From: PKWO01 sp036384915
Lineage (GTDB): Bacteria > Pseudomonadota > Gammaproteobacteria > Burkholderiales > Burkholderiaceae_D
Direction of reading: 5' to 3'
DNA length: 64,000 bases
Assembly (NCBI GenBank): GCA_036384915.1
Contig: DASVLJ010000071.1
Location: 248,001-312,000 of the forward strand
The notes under the pieces are model-generated. The model saw nothing but the letters and a program-made list of their open reading frames with translations, was not told where the DNA came from and made no database searches. The translations under genes and the position numbers were made by a program. Below, one piece after another: positions 43,890 to 52,367 of this stretch. The stretch's first letter is position 1. Each line of letters opens with the position of its first letter.

Positions 43890-45089
43890 ATGGAGTTCTC
43901 GCAGTACGAAGTCAATGCCTTGCTGTCCGTCACCAACCGCCCGCCGGTCGTATTTGCACGCGGCAACGGCATGTGGCTGTTCGATCATACGGGCAAGCCC
44001 TACCTCGATTTCATGCAAGGCTGGGCCGTCAATTGCCTGGGTCATGCGCCTGCCTGCATTACCGAAGCGCTGACCGAACAATCGAAAAAACTGATCAACC
44101 CTTCACCGGCCTTCTACAACGAACCGGCCATCGAGCTGGCCGCCCTGCTGACGCAGCACTCCTGTTTCGACCGCGTCTTCCTCGCCAGCAGCGGCGCCGA
44201 AGCCAACGAAGGCGCGATCAAGCTGGCGCGCAAGTACGGCAAAGTGCACAAGAATGCGGCGGGACAGCACCGCTACGAAATCATCACCTTCGACCAGGGC
44301 TTCCATGGCCGCACGCTCGCCACGATGTCGGCTTCGGGCAAACCGGGCTGGGACACGATCTTCGCGCCGCAAGTGGACGGTTTCCCCAAGGCGCAGTTGA
44401 ACGACCTGGAAAGCGTGGAACGATTGATCGGCGACAAGACCGTGGCCGTGATGCTGGAGCCAATCCAGGGCGAATCCGGCGTGGTTCCCGCTTCGCGCGA
44501 ATTCATGCAAGGCTTGCGCGCACTGACTGATAAACACGGTTTGCTCTTGATCGTCGACGAGGTACAGACCGGCATGGGCCGCACCGGCGAATTGTTTGCT
44601 TATGAACTGGCCGGCATCGAGCCGGACATCATGACCCTGGGCAAAGGCATAGGCGGCGGGGTGCCGCTGGCTGCCTTGCTGTGCACCGAAAAAGCCGCGG
44701 TCTTCGAACCGGGCGACCAAGGCGGCACTTATACCGGCAATCCGCTGATGGCCGCCGTCGGCGTATCGGTGACCAAGGAATTGTTGCAGCCCGGCTTTTT
44801 AAAGTCAGTGGCGGACAAGGGAGTGTATCTGAGTAAGGTGCTGTTGAAGCTATCCGACCGTTATGGCCTCGATGGTGAACGCGGCGCAGGTTTGCTACGC
44901 GCGCTCAAGCTGGGCAAGGATATCGGCCCGTCCGTCGTGGAGATGGCGCGCGAACTGCAGCCGACCGGGTTGTTGATCAATTCGCCGCGTCCGAACTTGC
45001 TCCGTTTCATGCCGGCTTTGAACGTGACGACGCAAGAGATCGATCAGATGGCGGAGTTGCTTGCCGCAGCCTTGGATAAGCTGGCGTAA
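43890..45089 (+). CDS. argD: Acetylornithine aminotransferase
   Basis: A 399-residue PLP enzyme of the class III aminotransferases. It transfers the amino group between N-acetylornithine and 2-oxoglutarate in arginine synthesis. NCLGHAP, the SSGAEANEGAIKLARKYG phosphate-binding segment, VDEVQTGMGRTG and the PLP lysine in LGKGIGGGVPL are all present, and GGTYTGNPLM follows. The start at 43890 has AGGAGCCGAG before it; an in-frame ATG 21 bases earlier is less well placed. The substrate could also be ornithine or another omega-amino donor. The leader with a terminator lies directly upstream. Confidence 0.9.
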   Translation: MEFSQYEVNALLSVTNRPPVVFARGNGMWLFDHTGKPYLDFMQGWAVNCLGHAPACITEALTEQSKKLINPSPAFYNEPAIELAALLTQHSCFDRVFLASSGAEANEGAIKLARKYGKVHKNAAGQHRYEIITFDQGFHGRTLATMSASGKPGWDTIFAPQVDGFPKAQLNDLESVERLIGDKTVAVMLEPIQGESGVVPASREFMQGLRALTDKHGLLLIVDEVQTGMGRTGELFAYELAGIEPDIMTLGKGIGGGVPLAALLCTEKAAVFEPGDQGGTYTGNPLMAAVGVSVTKELLQPGFLKSVADKGVYLSKVLLKLSDRYGLDGERGAGLLRALKLGKDIGPSVVEMARELQPTGLLINSPRPNLLRFMPALNVTTQEIDQMAELLAAALDKLA

Positions 45090-45122
45090 CCAACCTGGAC
45101 TACGCAATGAAAGTGTAAAGAG

Positions 45123-45542
45123 ATGATCGAAATCTCATGCGATAAAACTCGGTTGGACATTCCATTAATCCATTCTTTCCTGTCCAAGGAATCGACCTGG
45201 GCCATCGGCATTGGCCTGCCATTGGTGCAAAAGGCGCTCGACAACTCGCTATGCTTCGGCGCTTACGAGAATGGCAAACAAGTCGGCTTCGCCCGCGTGG
45301 TGACCGACTACGCCACCTTCGGCTATCTATGCGATGTGATGGTGCCCACAGAGCAACGAGGCAGAGGGATTTCGAGATTGCTGATGGATGCAGTGACGGC
45401 ACATCCCGACTTGCAGGGTTTGCGCCGCTTCACCCTGGTGACGTCGACTGCGGCACCGCTCTATGCGAAATACGGCTGGACACCGCTCCATGCGCCGACG
45501 GCGCACATGGAGCGGTTCGATCCGGATATCTACAAACGCTGA
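45123..45542 (+). CDS. GNAT-family N-acetyltransferase
   Basis: A 139-residue single GNAT domain. The acetyl-CoA pyrophosphate loop is VMVPTEQRGRGISRLLMDA and the last strands include LVTSTAAPLYAKYGW, a common GNAT end. It lies 33 bases after argD on the same strand and meets lpdA end to end (stops at 45542 and 45543). The substrate is unknown. Confidence 0.88.
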   Translation: MIEISCDKTRLDIPLIHSFLSKESTWAIGIGLPLVQKALDNSLCFGAYENGKQVGFARVVTDYATFGYLCDVMVPTEQRGRGISRLLMDAVTAHPDLQGLRRFTLVTSTAAPLYAKYGWTPLHAPTAHMERFDPDIYKR

Positions 45543-47306
45543 TTATTTCTTGGGCGGAATGTAAAGGTCGGTAATCGACCCCAAGCCCATCTCCGCCGCA
45601 AACATCGGTGTCTCCGACAAGGTCGGGTGCGCATGCACCGTCAATGCCAGGTCTTCCAAATCCGCGCCCATTTCCATCGCGAGCACAGTCTCGGCCAGCA
45701 ATTCGCCGGCGTTCACGCCGACGATACCGGCGCCGATGATGCGCTTGGTGGCCGGGTCCCACAAGAGCTTGGTGACCCCGTCGTCGCGGCCCATGGCGAG
45801 CGCGCGGCCCGAAGCAGCCCAAGGGAAGCTGGCTTTCTCGAAGGGAATGCCCTTGGCCTTGGCTTCGGCCTCGGTCACACCCATCCAGGCGATTTCGGGG
45901 TCGGTATAGGCCACGGACGGAATCGTCATTGCGTCGAACGCCACCTTGTGCCCGCCTATCACTTCGGCCGCCACCTTGGCTTCATTGGTGGCCTTGTGCG
46001 CCAGCATGGGATCGCCGCAGATATCGCCGATGGCGTAAATGTGCGGCACGTTGGTGCGTTGCTGCTTGTCGACCGGAATGAAGCCGCGGTCGGTGACGGT
46101 GACGCCGGCCTTCTCGGCCGCGATTTCCTTGCCGTTGGGGCGGCGGCCGACGGCCAGCAGCACCATGTCGTAAAGTTGCGGCTCCTTCGGTGCATTGTCG
46201 CCTTCGAAATGCGCGAGCAAGCCTTCGGGCTTGGCTTCGAGTTTGCTGACCTTGGTCTTGAGATAGATGGCTTCGTAGCGCTTCTCGATGCGCTTTTGTA
46301 GCGGCTTGACGATGTCGCGGTCGGCCGCCGGGATCAAACCATCAAGGAACTCCACCACGGTCACCTTGGTACCGAGCGCGTCATACACGCAAGCCATTTC
46401 CAGGCCGATAATGCCGCCGCCGATGACCAGCATGCGCTTGGGAATCTGGCGCAGTTCCAGTGCACCGGTCGAATCGATCAGGCGCTGGTCGTCGTAGGGG
46501 AAGCCCGGAATCTTCGCGACCGACGAACCGGCGGCGATGATGGCGTTCTTGAAGCCCACGGTCTTGGCGCCATCCTTGGTCTCGACGGTCAACGTGTTGG
46601 GCGAGCTGAACGCGCCCTTGCCCGTCACGACTTGCACCTTGCGCGCCTTGGCCAGACCGGAGAGGCCGCCGGTCAGCTTCTTGATGACGCTATCCTTCCA
46701 GCCGCGCAGCGCATCGATATCGACTTCAGGCTTGCCCATCTTGACGCCGAGGTGCGACATCTCTTCCGCTTCGGTGATGACCTTGGCTGCGTGCAGCAGC
46801 GCCTTGGAGGGAATGCAGCCGACGTTCAGGCAGACGCCGCCGAGCACGGCATCGCGCTCGACCAGCACCACCTTCTGGCCCAGGTCGGCGGCACGGAAGG
46901 CGGCGGTGTAGCCGCCAGGGCCGGCGCCCAGCACCAGCGTGTCGCATTCGATATCGACAGTGCCGGAGAAGCTTGAAGCAACCGGTGCGGGAGCGGCGGC
47001 GGGCGCTGGTGCAGGAACCGCAGCGGGTGCGGGAGCCGTAGCCGGGGCAGGCGCAGGCGCCGCAGCGCCGGACGCTTCGAGCATCAACAGCAACGAACCC
47101 TCCGCCACCTTGTCGCCCAGCTTGACCTTCATTTCCTTGATCACGCCGGCATGCGACGATGGAATCTCCATGCTCGCCTTGTCGGACTCGACCGTCACCA
47201 ACGATTGCTCGGCCTTGATCGTGTCACCCACCTTGACCAGCACTTCAATGACTTCGACTTCCTTGAAATCGCCGATATCCGGCACCTTGACTTCAATCAT
47301 GCTCAT
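45543..47306 (-). CDS. lpdA: Dihydrolipoyl dehydrogenase (PDH E3) with N-terminal lipoyl domain
   Basis: A 587-residue flavoenzyme, longer than the usual 470 because residues 1-80 are a lipoyl domain with the modified lysine in ESDKASME (Lys43). An Ala/Pro-rich hinge (about 82-110) links it to the E3 domain, with FAD motif LGAGPGGYTAAFRAADLG, redox pair in GGVCLNVGCIPSK, NAD motif IGGGIIGLEMACVYDALG, and dimer-interface HAHPTLSE with the base histidine. Lipoyl-bearing E3 proteins are known from betaproteobacteria and Neisseria. It is the last gene of aceE-aceF-X-lpdA. Confidence 0.96.
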   Translation of the reverse strand: MSMIEVKVPDIGDFKEVEVIEVLVKVGDTIKAEQSLVTVESDKASMEIPSSHAGVIKEMKVKLGDKVAEGSLLLMLEASGAAAPAPAPATAPAPAAVPAPAPAAAPAPVASSFSGTVDIECDTLVLGAGPGGYTAAFRAADLGQKVVLVERDAVLGGVCLNVGCIPSKALLHAAKVITEAEEMSHLGVKMGKPEVDIDALRGWKDSVIKKLTGGLSGLAKARKVQVVTGKGAFSSPNTLTVETKDGAKTVGFKNAIIAAGSSVAKIPGFPYDDQRLIDSTGALELRQIPKRMLVIGGGIIGLEMACVYDALGTKVTVVEFLDGLIPAADRDIVKPLQKRIEKRYEAIYLKTKVSKLEAKPEGLLAHFEGDNAPKEPQLYDMVLLAVGRRPNGKEIAAEKAGVTVTDRGFIPVDKQQRTNVPHIYAIGDICGDPMLAHKATNEAKVAAEVIGGHKVAFDAMTIPSVAYTDPEIAWMGVTEAEAKAKGIPFEKASFPWAASGRALAMGRDDGVTKLLWDPATKRIIGAGIVGVNAGELLAETVLAMEMGADLEDLALTVHAHPTLSETPMFAAEMGLGSITDLYIPPKK

Positions 47307-47339
47307 GTCTGTTGCTCCATTAGTTTTATTGGCAGTCCC

Positions 47340-47906
47340 TTAGACCATGTCTATGACGTGGACCTGGTAGGGTGCGCCGGAACTCTTGTCGAATTCAATG
47401 CCGGCACGCACGCCGATTTCGGCGATCGCGTGCGCGTCAAGGTCTTGTTCATAGGCGACGAACATCGCACCAAGCGCGAAATTGCGCCCGCTGCCTATGC
47501 CCCAGAAGCGGTCGAAGGCGAACACCTCGCGCAGCGAGTAGATGCCGAAGATGCCATGTGGGTTGGCCACAAGGGTGGTGATCTGCGACGATTCGTAAGG
47601 ATCTTCTTCCTCTTCCTTGGGGTTGAGGAAGTATTTCTCCTTCAGGATCACATGCACCTTGGTGAAGGTCTCGAACACCTCTTCGCGCGTGGCGAGGCGG
47701 CACTCCTCGCCCATCTCGGTCAAGAGCTTCTTCATGACCGGAAAGTGCGCCGCCGTGCCTGCCAGCGTGATGTAGGAATCGCCGATCTTGAAGATCTTGT
47801 CGTTCTCTTCATAGCTGCGCGAAAGCCGCGTATCGCCGAAGGTCACGAGGGAATCGGCGGCAATGGCAATCTGCCGCCCTTTCTTTACGACTACGGAGGT
47901 CGTCAT
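47340..47906 (-). CDS. HslV/proteasome-like Ntn hydrolase inside the PDH operon
   Basis: A 188-residue protein beginning Met-Thr-Thr. Removal of Met would expose Thr as an N-terminal nucleophile, as in HslV (TTIVSVRR; here TTSVVVKK). Counting from that Thr, Asp17 is conserved in AADSLVTFGDT, a lysine at 36 in NDKIFKIG aligns with HslV Lys33, and GIGSGRNFALGAM matches the IGSGG region. The middle has an acidic insert (NPKEEEEDPYESSQ). No hslU or other AAA partner is adjacent. It lies nine bases after aceF and 33 before lpdA, so it is co-expressed with PDH. Its job is unknown. Confidence 0.8.
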   Translation of the reverse strand: MTTSVVVKKGRQIAIAADSLVTFGDTRLSRSYEENDKIFKIGDSYITLAGTAAHFPVMKKLLTEMGEECRLATREEVFETFTKVHVILKEKYFLNPKEEEEDPYESSQITTLVANPHGIFGIYSLREVFAFDRFWGIGSGRNFALGAMFVAYEQDLDAHAIAEIGVRAGIEFDKSSGAPYQVHVIDMV

Positions 47907-47915
47907 CGTGAACCC

Positions 47916-49241
47916 TTACAGCAAAACCTTGCGCATGTCGGACAGCACCTCGCCTAGGTAGACCGTGAAGCGTGCGCCCATGGCGCCGTCGATCACGCGA
48001 TGGTCGTAGGACAGCGACAGCGGCAGCATGAGGCGCGGCTGGAATTGCTTGCCGTCCCACACCGGTTTGAAGTCTGATTTCGAGAGGCCGAGGATAGCCA
48101 CTTCGGGGGCGTTGATGATGGGGGTAAAGGCTGTACCGCCGATGCCGCCGAGCGAGGAAATCGTGAAGCTCGCGCCCTGCATGTCGGCCGGCTTCAGCTT
48201 GCCTTCGCGCGCCTGGGCCGAAAGCTCGCCCATCTCTTGCGCAATCTGGGCGATGCCCTTCTTGTCGGCATCCTTGATCACCGGCACCACGAGGCCATTG
48301 GGCGTGTCGGCGGCGAAACCGATGTGGTAATACTTCTTGAGGATCAGGTTGGCCCCCTCGGCGTCGAGCGAGGCATTGAAGGCCGGGAACTTCTTCAGCG
48401 CCGCGACGCTGGCCTTGATGACGAAAGCCAGCATGGTCAGCTTCATGCCGGATTTGGCATTGGCCGTATTGGTATCCTTGCGGAATTGCTCAAGCTCGGT
48501 CACGTCGGCTTCGTCGAATTGCGTGACGTGCGGAATCATGACCCAGTTGCGGTGCAGGTTGGGGCCGCTGATCTTCTTGATGCGCGACAATGCCAGCAAC
48601 TCGGTCTCGCCGAACTTGGAGAAGTCGAGCGAAGGCCACGGCAACAAATCGAGGCCGGCACCGGAACCGCCCTTGGGCGCCGTGCCGGTCGCGGCCGAGC
48701 CGGACATCACGCCCTTGACGAAATTCTGTACGTCTTCCTGCGTGATGCGGCCCTTGGGGCCGTTGCCGGCCACGCGGGTCAAGTCGACGCCGAGTTCGCG
48801 CGCGAACTTGCGCACCGAAGGCGAAGCATGCGGCAAGCCTGCCGGTCCGGGCACGGCTGGTGCCGGCGCTGCAGCAACCGGAGCGGGTGCCGGTGCCGGG
48901 GCGGGCGCGGCAGCCGGAGCAGGTGCGGGTTTGCTTTCGGCAGCCGAAGCCGAAGCCGGCGCAGGGGCGGAGGCGGCCGACGCAGGTGCGGACGCACCTG
49001 CGCCATCGGCCTCCACCAGCAGCAACAGCGTGCCCTCGGCAACCTTGTCGCCAAGCTTGACCTTCAATTCCTTGATCACGCCCGCATGCGAAGACGGAAT
49101 CTCCATGCTGGCCTTGTCGGACTCGACCGTGACGAGAGATTGATCGACCTTGATCGTATCGCCCACCTTGACCATCACCTCGATGACTTCGACTTCCTTG
49201 AAGTCACCGATATCCGGGACTTTGACTTCCACCATACTCAT
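47916..49241 (-). CDS. aceF: Dihydrolipoyllysine acetyltransferase (PDH E2)
   Basis: A 441-residue core enzyme with one lipoyl domain (residues 1-80; Lys43 in ESDKASME), an Ala/Pro-rich hinge, a peripheral-subunit-binding domain (ASPSVRKFARELGVDLTRVAGNGPKGRITQEDV, as short adjacent motifs), and a catalytic domain ending LSYDHRVIDGAMGARF with the catalytic histidine. Many betaproteobacterial E2 proteins carry more than one lipoyl domain; here the second copy sits on E3. GGAG precedes the ATG. Confidence 0.97.
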   Translation of the reverse strand: MSMVEVKVPDIGDFKEVEVIEVMVKVGDTIKVDQSLVTVESDKASMEIPSSHAGVIKELKVKLGDKVAEGTLLLLVEADGAGASAPASAASAPAPASASAAESKPAPAPAAAPAPAPAPAPVAAAPAPAVPGPAGLPHASPSVRKFARELGVDLTRVAGNGPKGRITQEDVQNFVKGVMSGSAATGTAPKGGSGAGLDLLPWPSLDFSKFGETELLALSRIKKISGPNLHRNWVMIPHVTQFDEADVTELEQFRKDTNTANAKSGMKLTMLAFVIKASVAALKKFPAFNASLDAEGANLILKKYYHIGFAADTPNGLVVPVIKDADKKGIAQIAQEMGELSAQAREGKLKPADMQGASFTISSLGGIGGTAFTPIINAPEVAILGLSKSDFKPVWDGKQFQPRLMLPLSLSYDHRVIDGAMGARFTVYLGEVLSDMRKVLL

Positions 49242-49314
49242 AGTTCTCGCTCCATGGCGCCACTACGGCGCGGGATTTGGTTGATTTGTTGTATGCGGCT
49301 CAGCTAACTAAACT

Positions 49315-49380
49315 CCCCTCTCCCGCTTGCGGGAGAGGGGTTCCTATCCATTCTCTCTCCCGCCTATGGGCGAGAGGAGC
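49315..49380. repeat. Two REP-like hairpins between aceE and aceF
   Basis: 49315-49340 is a near-perfect 12-bp stem, CCCCTCTCCCGC with its complement around a TT loop. A looser copy, CTCTCTCCCGCC-TAT-GGGCGAGAGG, occurs at about 49353-49377. This CTCTCCCGC...GGGAGAG type is common as a short intergenic repeat in proteobacteria. In an operon it may tune the relative expression of E1 and E2. Confidence 0.75.
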
Positions 49381-49386
49381 AAATCC

Positions 49387-52089
49387 TTACTGCGTCACCG
49401 GATTCGGCTTGTTCGGATCAATGCCGTATTTCTTGATCGCCTCAGCCACTTTGGCAACCGGCACCGCGCCGTCTTCGGCCAACGACTTCAGCGCCGCCAC
49501 GGTCACATAATGACGATCCACTTCAAAGAACTCGCGCAGTTTGGCTCGCGAATCGGAACGGCCGAAGCCGTCGGTACCGAGCACTTTGTAGGTACGTCCC
49601 TTCGGTACGAACGCGCGGACCTGTTCGGCATAGGTGCGCATGTAGTCGGTCGACACCACGATCGGGCCGGCCGTATCCTGCAGGCTCTTGGTAAAGTGCG
49701 GCACGCGCGCTTCCTTGGCCGTGGGATTGAGCATGTTCCAACGTTCGGCGTCCTGGCCGTCGCGCGCCAGCAAGGTGAACGAGGGTGCGGACCAGACGTC
49801 GGCGTCGACACCCCAATCGTTCTTGAGCAGATCGGCGGCGGCAATCACTTCGCGCAGGATCGTGCCCGAACCAAGCAGTTGCACGCGCAGCTTGCTCTTC
49901 TTCTCAGCGGCCGGCTGCAGCAGGTACAGGCCCTTCAGGATGCCTTCTTCCTGACCGGGCTTCAAGCCGGGATGCGAGTAGTTCTCGTTCATCAGCGTGA
50001 TGTAGAAGAACACGTCTTCCTGCTGCTCGACCATGCGCTTCAAGCCGCTGTGGATGATGACCGCGACTTCGTGTGCAAACGTAGGATCGTAGGGCACGCA
50101 GTTCGGAATCGTCGATGCCAGCACGTGGCTGTGGCCGTCTTCATGCTGCAAACCTTCGCCGTTCAAGGTGGTGCGGCCGGCGGTGCCGCCCAGGAGGAAG
50201 CCGCGCGCACGCATGTCGCCGGCAGCCCAGGCCAGGTCGCCGATACGCTGCAGGCCGAACATCGAGTAATAGGTATAGAACGGAATCATCACCCGGTTGT
50301 TGGTCGAGTAGGACGTCGCCGCCGCGATCCAGGAGCTCATGCCGCCGGCTTCGTTGATGCCTTCCTGCAGGATCTGGCCGGCCTTGTCTTCGCGGTAGTA
50401 CATCACCTGGTCCTTGTCGACCGGTTCGTATAACTGGCCGACCTGGCTAAAGATGCCGATCTGGCGGAACAAGCCTTCCATGCCGAAAGTGCGCGATTCG
50501 TCCACCATGATGGGAACGACGCGCGGGCCCAGGCTCGGGTCGCGCAGCAGGGAGGTGAGCACACGCACATAGGAAGCGGTGGTGGAAATCTCGCGTCCTT
50601 CGGCGGTCGGTTCCAGCATCGCCTGGAAGGCGGACAGTTCGGGCACCACCAGTTGCTCGTCGGTCTTTTGACGGCGCTGCGGCAGGTAGCCGCCCAGCGC
50701 CTTGCGGCGCTCGTGCAGGTATTGCATTTCCGGCGCGTCGTCGGACGGCTTGAAGAAGGGGATTTCGGGCAGCTTATCGTCCGGAATCGGCAACTGGAAG
50801 CGGTCGCGCATGGCCCTGATCGCCTCGTCGTCCAGCTTCTTGGTGTTGTGCGCCGTATTGCGCGCTTCGCCGGCCTTGCCGAAGCCATAGCCCTTGATGC
50901 TCTTGACCAGCAACACAGTGGGCTGGCCCTTGTGCTCTTGCGCGACCTTGAATGCGGCGTAGATCTTGTGCGGATCGTGGCCGCCGCGCGTCAGGCGCCA
51001 GATATCGTCGTCCGACATCTTGCTGACCATTTCCAGCAGCTTGGGATGCTTGCCGAAGAAATGCTTGCGTACATAGGCGCCGTCCTTGGCCTTGTAATTC
51101 TGGTATTCGCCATCGACGGTTTCCATCATCACGCGCTGCAGGATGCCTTCCTTGTCCTTGGCCAGCAATTCGTCCCAGCCGCTGCCCCAGATGACCTTGA
51201 CCACGTTCCAGCCGGCGCCGCGGAAATCCGATTCCAGTTCCTGGATGATCTTGCCGTTGCCGCGCACCGGGCCGTCCAGGCGCTGCAGGTTGCAGTTGAC
51301 GACGATGACGAGGTTGTCGAGCTGTTCGCGCCCCGCCATGCCGATGGCGCCCATCGATTCCGGTTCATCCATCTCGCCGTCGCCGCAGAAGGCCCACACC
51401 TTGCGTTTTTCCGTATCGGCGATATTGCGTGCGTGCAGGTATTTGAGGAAGCGCGCCTGGTAGATCGCCATCAAGGGGCCCAGGCCCATCGAGACGGTCG
51501 GGAATTGCCAGAAGTCGGGCATCAGCTTCGGGTGGGGATAGGAGGACAAGCCCTTGCCGTCGACTTCGCGGCGGAAATGCAGCAATTGTTCTTCCGTCAG
51601 GCGGCCTTCGAGGAAGGCACGGGCATAGATGCCCGGCGAGGAGTGCCCCTGGATATACAGCAGGTCGCCGCCGTGGTCCGCCGTGGGCGCGTGCCAGAAA
51701 TGGTTGAAGCCGATGCCGAGCATGTTGGCCAAGGAAGCGAAGCTCGACAGGTGCCCGCCCAGATCGCCATCGAGGCGGTTGGCCTTGACCACCATGGCCA
51801 TGGCGTTCCAGCGCATCCAGGAACGCAGGCGCTCTTCGTATTCGAGGTTGCCGGGGCAGTGTTCGCCGAGGTGCTCGGGAATGGTATTGACGTAAGCGGT
51901 ATTGCTGGAGAACGGAATATGGGCGCCGCGGCGGCGCGCCAGGTCGACCATGCGCTCCATCAGGTAATGCGCGCGCTCCGGTCCCTCCTTCTCGATGACG
52001 GCTTCGAGCGCATCGAGCCACTCCTGGGTTTCCATCACATCGGGGTCGTTGGCGGCTTGCGCCAGGACGGAGTCGAGCTGGGCTGACAT
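49387..52089 (-). CDS. aceE: Pyruvate dehydrogenase E1, homodimeric type
   Basis: A 900-residue thiamine-diphosphate enzyme that decarboxylates pyruvate and acetylates the E2 lipoyl group. The TPP motif starts at GDGEMDEPES (about residue 234) and ends near NCNLQRLDGPVRGN; the early HPTADHGGDLLY-like HAPTADHGGDLLYIQGHSSPG carries catalytic histidines. Length is close to that of E. coli AceE. The ATG at 52089 (MSAQLD) has AGGAGACG before it, whereas an extension upstream is not protein-like. It is the first gene of aceE-aceF-X-lpdA. Confidence 0.97.
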   Translation of the reverse strand: MSAQLDSVLAQAANDPDVMETQEWLDALEAVIEKEGPERAHYLMERMVDLARRRGAHIPFSSNTAYVNTIPEHLGEHCPGNLEYEERLRSWMRWNAMAMVVKANRLDGDLGGHLSSFASLANMLGIGFNHFWHAPTADHGGDLLYIQGHSSPGIYARAFLEGRLTEEQLLHFRREVDGKGLSSYPHPKLMPDFWQFPTVSMGLGPLMAIYQARFLKYLHARNIADTEKRKVWAFCGDGEMDEPESMGAIGMAGREQLDNLVIVVNCNLQRLDGPVRGNGKIIQELESDFRGAGWNVVKVIWGSGWDELLAKDKEGILQRVMMETVDGEYQNYKAKDGAYVRKHFFGKHPKLLEMVSKMSDDDIWRLTRGGHDPHKIYAAFKVAQEHKGQPTVLLVKSIKGYGFGKAGEARNTAHNTKKLDDEAIRAMRDRFQLPIPDDKLPEIPFFKPSDDAPEMQYLHERRKALGGYLPQRRQKTDEQLVVPELSAFQAMLEPTAEGREISTTASYVRVLTSLLRDPSLGPRVVPIMVDESRTFGMEGLFRQIGIFSQVGQLYEPVDKDQVMYYREDKAGQILQEGINEAGGMSSWIAAATSYSTNNRVMIPFYTYYSMFGLQRIGDLAWAAGDMRARGFLLGGTAGRTTLNGEGLQHEDGHSHVLASTIPNCVPYDPTFAHEVAVIIHSGLKRMVEQQEDVFFYITLMNENYSHPGLKPGQEEGILKGLYLLQPAAEKKSKLRVQLLGSGTILREVIAAADLLKNDWGVDADVWSAPSFTLLARDGQDAERWNMLNPTAKEARVPHFTKSLQDTAGPIVVSTDYMRTYAEQVRAFVPKGRTYKVLGTDGFGRSDSRAKLREFFEVDRHYVTVAALKSLAEDGAVPVAKVAEAIKKYGIDPNKPNPVTQ

Positions 52090-52227
52090 GGTGCGTCTCC
52101 TATGAAATCTGCGTTGACATACCGCCCCCGACATTGCGCCGCCGTGGACTGGCATTGTGGAACATTTCTGAAATTTAGGTAAAAGATTCTAACAGCATTT
52201 TCGCAATTTTCAAATTATGACATCCGA

Positions 52228-52242
52228 TTTCATATTATGAAA
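52228..52242. promoter_or_regulatory. 15-bp A/T-rich palindrome in the aceE/surface-protein interval
   Basis: TTTCATA-T-TATGAAA is perfect around one central base. A second TTATGA lies 15 bases to the left. It is 139 bases upstream of aceE and 126 from the surface protein gene and could bind a regulator of either. Confidence 0.4.
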
Positions 52243-52290
52243 ATTTTGACTATCAATGCCGTGTTTGCAAACTTTGTGACATTTCGCAAA

Positions 52291-52308
52291 TTGTGATCGG
52301 CGTCACAA
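52291..52308. promoter_or_regulatory. CRP-type palindrome upstream of the repeat surface protein
   Basis: TTGTGA-TCGGCG-TCACAA contains the full CRP/Vfr consensus TGTGA-N6-TCACA. The centre is about 45 bases upstream of the start predicted from a GATAAT -10 box at 52333-52338, near the -41 position of class II activation. Confidence 0.6.
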
Positions 52309-52332
52309 TAAGATTTTTTTACCTTATGACAA

Positions 52333-52361
52333 GATAATTGCCCTAACCCGCATTTGAGAGG
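52333..52361 (+). promoter_or_regulatory. -10 box and ribosome binding site of the surface protein gene
   Basis: GATAAT at 52333-52338 lacks a good -35 box, as expected for an activated promoter. GAGAGG at 52356-52361 lies six bases before the ATG. Confidence 0.45.
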
Positions 52362-52367
52362 CGCAAT

